From Bisporella sp. PMI_857 (taxonomy: Eukaryota > Ascomycota > Leotiomycetes > Helotiales > Helotiaceae): DNA of 64,000 nt. The DNA lies in the NCBI GenBank assembly GCA_021307315.1, contig JAJSPD010000025.1, forward strand, positions 434,001 to 498,000. Direction: 5' to 3'. Shown one piece after another: positions 59,647 to 64,000 of this stretch. Position numbers and translations under genes: made by a program. Numbering within the stretch: position 1 is the first letter of the stretch; every line of letters starts with the position of its first letter. Under the pieces are notes generated by a model, which was given only the letters and a program-made list of their open reading frames with translations, had not been told where the DNA came from and ran no database searches.

Positions 59647-60778
59647 TCACCGTTTCCCTATGTCTTCGAGCTTTGACTTGCCGTCTGTAGAATTCTGTTC
59701 AATAGTCTTCTGTTCCGTCGTCTTCTTTGGCACTTCGAAGTCTGGACGAAACCTAAGAAGTGATGTGACCTTATCGCCGATCGTTTCTCGCCCTTCGTCC
59801 TTTCTCTTCCTCCGTTCCGCATCCTGCTTGGCCAGAAACCATGTATAGTGCTCTGCAACCTCGACCCCGGACCTTATTTCAGCTCTGAATGCACGTTCTT
59901 CAATATCTCGTTCCTCGGGACTTAGACCCTCAAGCCGCTTATTAAGTAGTTCCTGCATGTCTGGAGCAAGATCTAGCTGTTCATCATCTGCCTTCGCCAA
60001 TGGTTTCTTTTGGGTTGCTGGTACACTCGAAACAAGTGGTGGAAATGTAGGTATAGGCTTTCCTTCTGCCTTTGCTGCTTCAATTTGTTTCTCCTGGTCC
60101 AGCATTCGATGGTATAATGTATCGGCGTGCATTTGAATTTTCTCGTCTATTTCTGGAGGCCTATCCAATATTGATAAATATCCTAGTGCTTTGAGGAATT
60201 TCTATAGTGGTCAGTGATTAAACCTCTGTAGCGCTATACCATTGACCACTTACGGATTGCATAACGTAGCATCTGTCTAGCTTTCTGTTCTCTGTCCGGC
60301 ACATCGTCAACTTGTCGGCGAACCCGCCATATTGGAAGCACAAATTCACATCCCATTGTTCGAGAGCGCAATTTTCCAGAGCGGCCCTGCCAATTTCCGC
60401 TTTGCGATACTTATATCCATCGATAACATCCATCATCTTCTCTTGGTCTGACTTATTCTCTTCTTCAATTTCTACTTGCGGTCGATAACTTTCCCAGATA
60501 TCCGCATATCGTCCATCTTGAAATAGACTCTGTGGTGGGACCTTCGGTTTCAAGGGCTTTTCTGATATTTGGGTGGTATTGGATGCATCAGGCCGGGAGG
60601 CAGGCGTTTGCGCAGGTTTTGAGGTTGCAGTTGGCTTTTCTAGTTGAGGCTTCGAGACTTCGTATTTTATAGGCGATTCATTCTTAAGAAAATCCCGGAG
60701 GGCAGGATCCAAACTCTTCAGAGGGTCTTGCTTTTTATCGCTGGGCTTTCCATCAGAGGAGCCCCAGAACCAGCCCAT
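59647..60778 (-). CDS. Twin-cysteine mitochondrial-type protein (DUF3128/Emi1-like)
   Basis: A 359-aa conserved fungal protein. Exons 60778-60254 and 60201-59647 join in phase 0 across a 52-nt intron. A short MGWFWG start is followed by a Lys/Pro-rich region, then a conserved core: DGYKYRKAEIGRAALENCALEQW, NLCFQYGGFADKLTMCRTENRKLDRCYVMQSKFLKALGYLS (in two pieces across the intron), with four spaced Cys resembling a CHCH/twin-Cys helix pair. The C-terminal half is charged and helical (EGLSPEERDIEERAFRAEI). This core resembles the DUF3128 family that includes yeast Emi1; I recall the link with moderate confidence. Twin-Cys proteins usually sit in the mitochondrial intermembrane space. Exact role unknown. 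Confidence 0.75.
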
Positions 60779-61162
60779 CACTATATCGAATGGTCGCGGC
60801 CCAAATATTTCTTATCAAGCTCTAAGCTCAAGAACTTTTGAGGATGGATCCGCTTCCCTGTAAGGATCATGCAGCATCACTTTATGCCTAAGGCATCAAT
60901 CATCAATGAGGTAATGACCACTCGAGAGCAATCATTACCTGCCTCAGCTTCTCATCTTAAAGTTTTGGAGAATATCATGGAATCACTAAGGGTTCATTCA
61001 GAGAAACGCTTGTGCGAGAGAATAAGGCCTAGCTGGATCAACTTTTTTGACTTTGAAAGTTTCTAGCTTCTTAAATAATCGTGTGTATTACTCCCTCATT
61101 TTGGGTATCATTAGTCTTTATACATACATAAAATCATTACACATCACCCAGCGGACGCATAG
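60779..61162. other. Intergenic
   Basis: About 380 bp between two leftward genes; promoter of the twin-Cys gene and terminator of the permease. No other feature. Confidence 0.5.
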
Positions 61163-63452
61163 CTAACTGTTCCTTCTTAACCTCTCTTCCGGTATCGGGA
61201 CTAAGAGCTCCTTTAGAGGTCCCTTGAATTTGGTCCTTCCTCTGACTACCCAATCAAACAGGAGGAGTATGGTCAGACCAAGAAAAACTGGCGCACAATA
61301 GTTCATATTCTCAGCTGTGACTGGTAGAAATGGCGGAAAGGGCACAAAAATGACGATAAAAGTGCCGTAGATAACGGCGTAGATATTCACAGCCATCCCA
61401 GTTCTACCAAGGTTCCAAGGACCAAACACGATAGTCTCTTTTCTGTATCGCTTGACTATGAGACAAGCGATTGGAATAATGTATGATATGTATAGGGAAA
61501 TGGTTGTGAGGGCAAACATAGCAGTGAGAGCTGTCGTGGAGGCAACATTTATGAGGGAGAGAACGACGACTGTTGAGCATACGAGGCCAATCGCACGGAA
61601 CGGAACGTGGTGTTTGCCATCAATCTAATCTGAGATCAGTTACCGATTCTAACAGCTAGGGTATGCGAGCCGCCTTACTTTCGCAAAGAATTCCGGGAAC
61701 GGAAGACCACCATCGCGGGCGAACGCCCATGTGAGTCGAGATACAGAAGCTACAACGCCTAGGCTGGAAGTGACGCCAATGATTGTGATCAGGGACATCA
61801 TCGCCGTTGCGGCTTTAGCGGATCCAGTGGCAGAGTAGAAAATCTGGATGATAGGATAATGAGTTGGTGTACTTAGCGCGGCACCAACATCCCCAATGCA
61901 AAAGAGGAGAACTAGCACGAAGACGAACGCAAGTCCTCCATTGATAACGATAGTCTGAACTATTATTTTAGGTATTACAACTGCCGCATTTCGAACTTCT
62001 TCGCTCATATGAACTGCTCCATCAAAGCCTGTCAAAAATCAGCATTGGTGGCCTATTATCATGGAGATGACTTGTAGCTTACCAAGGAAGCAAAAGGTGA
62101 CGGTCAACAAACCCAGACACCAAGCGATGCCATCATTTTTCCAGCCACCTTCATTTAATATTTCAGTGAAGACAAATTCCGGCGTGCTACGTGGCGACAA
62201 AAGTACAAGTGGGACGACTAGTATTACGAAGAAGGCAATGTGAAATATACCTCCGATCACCTGAAGTGCAGGAAGAATCCGGATACCGTATACATTAATG
62301 GCGAAGTTGAAGAGCAGTGCTGCCCACATCAAAAGTGTCCCATGCCACCGTTTCGCATCGTAATCGGGGTAGTTGAGGACGACAAGCCCTTGAACTTGGG
62401 TTGCAATCTGGAAAAATATGCTGCTAACAGCTGCTTGCCATGCGAACACAGTCACCCACCCTTTGTCGCCATGAGGTCAACAATAGTTCCTTGGAGCTGG
62501 GGGCTATCTGTCTTACCTTGCATCCAAGTGAGAAAGACTCTGATTGATGGTGGCGCGAATAGAGCCGTCCAATGATATCTAGAAAATGATTAGCCATTGT
62601 TTCTCTGCTTGATCTGTAAGTATAATTCCTCAAACTACCAAAACTTCTAGTAGCGCTTCTGCGACACATGTCGTGGATATATCTAAGGAATACTGAATAG
62701 TCTAATGCGAAGAACTATGCTCAACATGTTAAAGCTTCTAGCACATTAGTACCGGAAAGTAAGGAAACAATCTCGGCGTGCATTGATTTTGGTGTCAATG
62801 ATGGACCTCTTTCCTATATCCTTAGACTGGACCCTACACGAAACCATTCAATTCATTTGAACAGAAGCCCTAACACGATGAGCATAGTCTTCGAATCGGC
62901 TTTCTAATGGACCCAGAGGCACTTCTTCTTGGGAAGGATTGAGATAAGGAATAGTCCTGTCATACTGTGCGCCAGCAATGGGACATATCGACGCCATTTC
63001 TGCCAGTGATAACGCGAAAGACCCAGTGCCGATAATAGAGAATAGCATTCCCCAGACTAGAGAAGCTGGACCGCCGTTCAGCAAACCCGCAGAGAAACCA
63101 CTAAAGTATTACTTGTTAGTTTGTCGTTACAATCTTTGGTGTAGACAAATATTCACCCAGCCACTGCTTCCCAAGATGCAAGCAATGTGATAGAAAGCGC
63201 AAGGATGGACAGGGAGCCAAAATTTCTCTGTAAGTTGAGGAGTCAGCTTTGAGTATGTCGTTTTTGATGGCTTCCATGAGCAGCTCTGATGCTCACATTC
63301 ATTTCTACTGGTCGTCCGATTCTATTTAGCACGGCGGCATCGTTCCCTTCAACGTCAGATCTGGAGCGACTTGTTCTTAGTGATGGTGCTTCCCGAGACG
63401 ACTTGAGCGACATGGCGCTCAATTCAATGCTGTCTGGCGTCATCGAGCTCAT
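61163..63452 (-). CDS. Amino acid/GABA permease-like transporter (APC superfamily)
   Basis: A 537-aa APC-superfamily permease of the fungal GABA/choline (Uga4/Hnm1-like) group. Seven exons in phase: 63452-63297, 63227-63157, 63100-62966, 62578-62517, 62460-62083, 62028-61679, 61624-61163. Landmarks: RNFGSLSILALSITLLASWE (TM1), GGPASLVWGMLFSIIGT, CPIAGAQYHWTALFAP (assembled across intron 3), WVTVFAWQAAVSS, FDGAVHMSEEVRNAA (family hallmark), SRLTWAFARDGGLPF, and YRKETIVFGPWNLGR. The 387-nt third intron is the longest in this gene and uses a GTATGA donor. The N-terminus is Ser/Arg-rich and cytosolic. About 12 TM helices are expected. Substrate within amino acids, GABA or polyamines is not decided by sequence. 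Confidence 0.92.
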
Positions 63453-64000
63453 TTTGAGCTCCAAGAAGACTTATGATGAACAAGACAGTGGCGCTGACAA
63501 CGACAATGAAAGAGTTTCGTGCCAAATTACGTTTTCAGATCATGACATGTCCGCCATATCCAGCTTCAAACATGTCATATTGCTTGTTACGGGTTCTGAA
63601 GTAGTGGCACGAAAATCCCAGACACAAGATAAGAGCATCATCCCTCCAACCACGCCAACGCCGATCCTTGTGGCATTATAAGTGTAGCTGTGTGGCGGGT
63701 ATCATGTCTGTTCATTAAAAGGTTGTTGTGGCTGGCATCATGGGGGTCTATTGGTAACGTTGAGGTTACATGTATCCCCACTGGCACGATGATACGGTGA
63801 GAGTCGTTGCAGCATGAAAGCTGATGCCCACTTCCCACGACAGCTTTTGCTCTGCTAAACCAACCAGTCGGAATCTGCGGCAGAAAGGGATTCGAAGACA
63901 GGATCGTTTCCAACCTTGTTAAGGACCTTCCAAGTTCGTAAGCCGAAGCAAACGTGCTCTTGAGCTTCGTTGCGAGACAAGAGTGGTGTAAATTTTGCTC
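63453..64000. other. Promoter region of the permease and window edge
   Basis: About 550 bp upstream of the leftward permease. An overlapping rightward frame (63289-63681) is the reverse of exon 1 and its leader. No separate gene supported. Confidence 0.45.

Overview
The window is nuclear DNA from a filamentous ascomycete (Pezizomycotina). Gene content and general protein flavour suggest a Leotiomycetes-like fungus, but that placement is inference. Support comes from short GT-AG introns (mostly 45-110 nt, usually with a CTAAC/CTRAY branch site shortly before the acceptor), compact genes on both strands, fungal-specific families (fungal F-box, DUF1769/UPF0590, AsaB/GA4-desaturase-like, Dal5-like permease, fungal PLP transsulfuration-like enzyme), and TA-flanked non-autonomous DNA transposons. 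I saw no tRNA, rRNA or CRISPR. Exon boundaries were worked out by hand from splice signals, phase and family expectation; no search was run.

Layout. 0-10.7 kb: 3' part of an MDR quinone oxidoreductase with a small TA-flanked element in its first intron, transcription elongation factor SPT5, a frame-broken F-box gene and a DUF1769 gene. 11.5-20 kb: a membrane-anchored alpha/beta hydrolase, a WDR6/Rtt10-type WD40 protein, a KduD-like SDR, and an unusual helix-turn-helix/rhodanese fusion. 20.6-31 kb: a CorA-like channel gene with an in-frame stop, an eight-exon PLP enzyme, a Ser-rich small protein and an ER FKBP isomerase. 31-42 kb: a decayed wax-synthase-like gene, APC11, a two-domain mercaptopyruvate sulfurtransferase, a hotdog thioesterase, a carbonyl-reductase-like SDR, and a divergent pair of Dal5-like permease and M20 peptidase. 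42-48 kb: a gene-poor, partly AT-rich island enclosing one visibly GC-richer AsaB/GA4-desaturase-like gene. 48-64 kb: two multi-exon membrane proteins, a putative amidoligase gene broken by point lesions and by a miniature element with perfect 165-bp inverted repeats, a PQ-loop transporter, a twin-cysteine mitochondrial-type protein and a GABA-permease-like transporter.

Housekeeping genes (SPT5, APC11, WDR6/Rtt10, FKBP, sulfurtransferase) are intact and alternate with accessory genes, several of which (F-box, CorA-like, wax-synthase-like, amidoligase, possibly the MDR and the 48-kb membrane gene) carry nonsense codons or frame breaks. All four premature stops could come from C-to-T change, so a deamination or RIP-like history is possible. 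The candidates most worth following are the HTH-rhodanese fusion and the perfect inverted-repeat element that may have given its host gene a new start codon.
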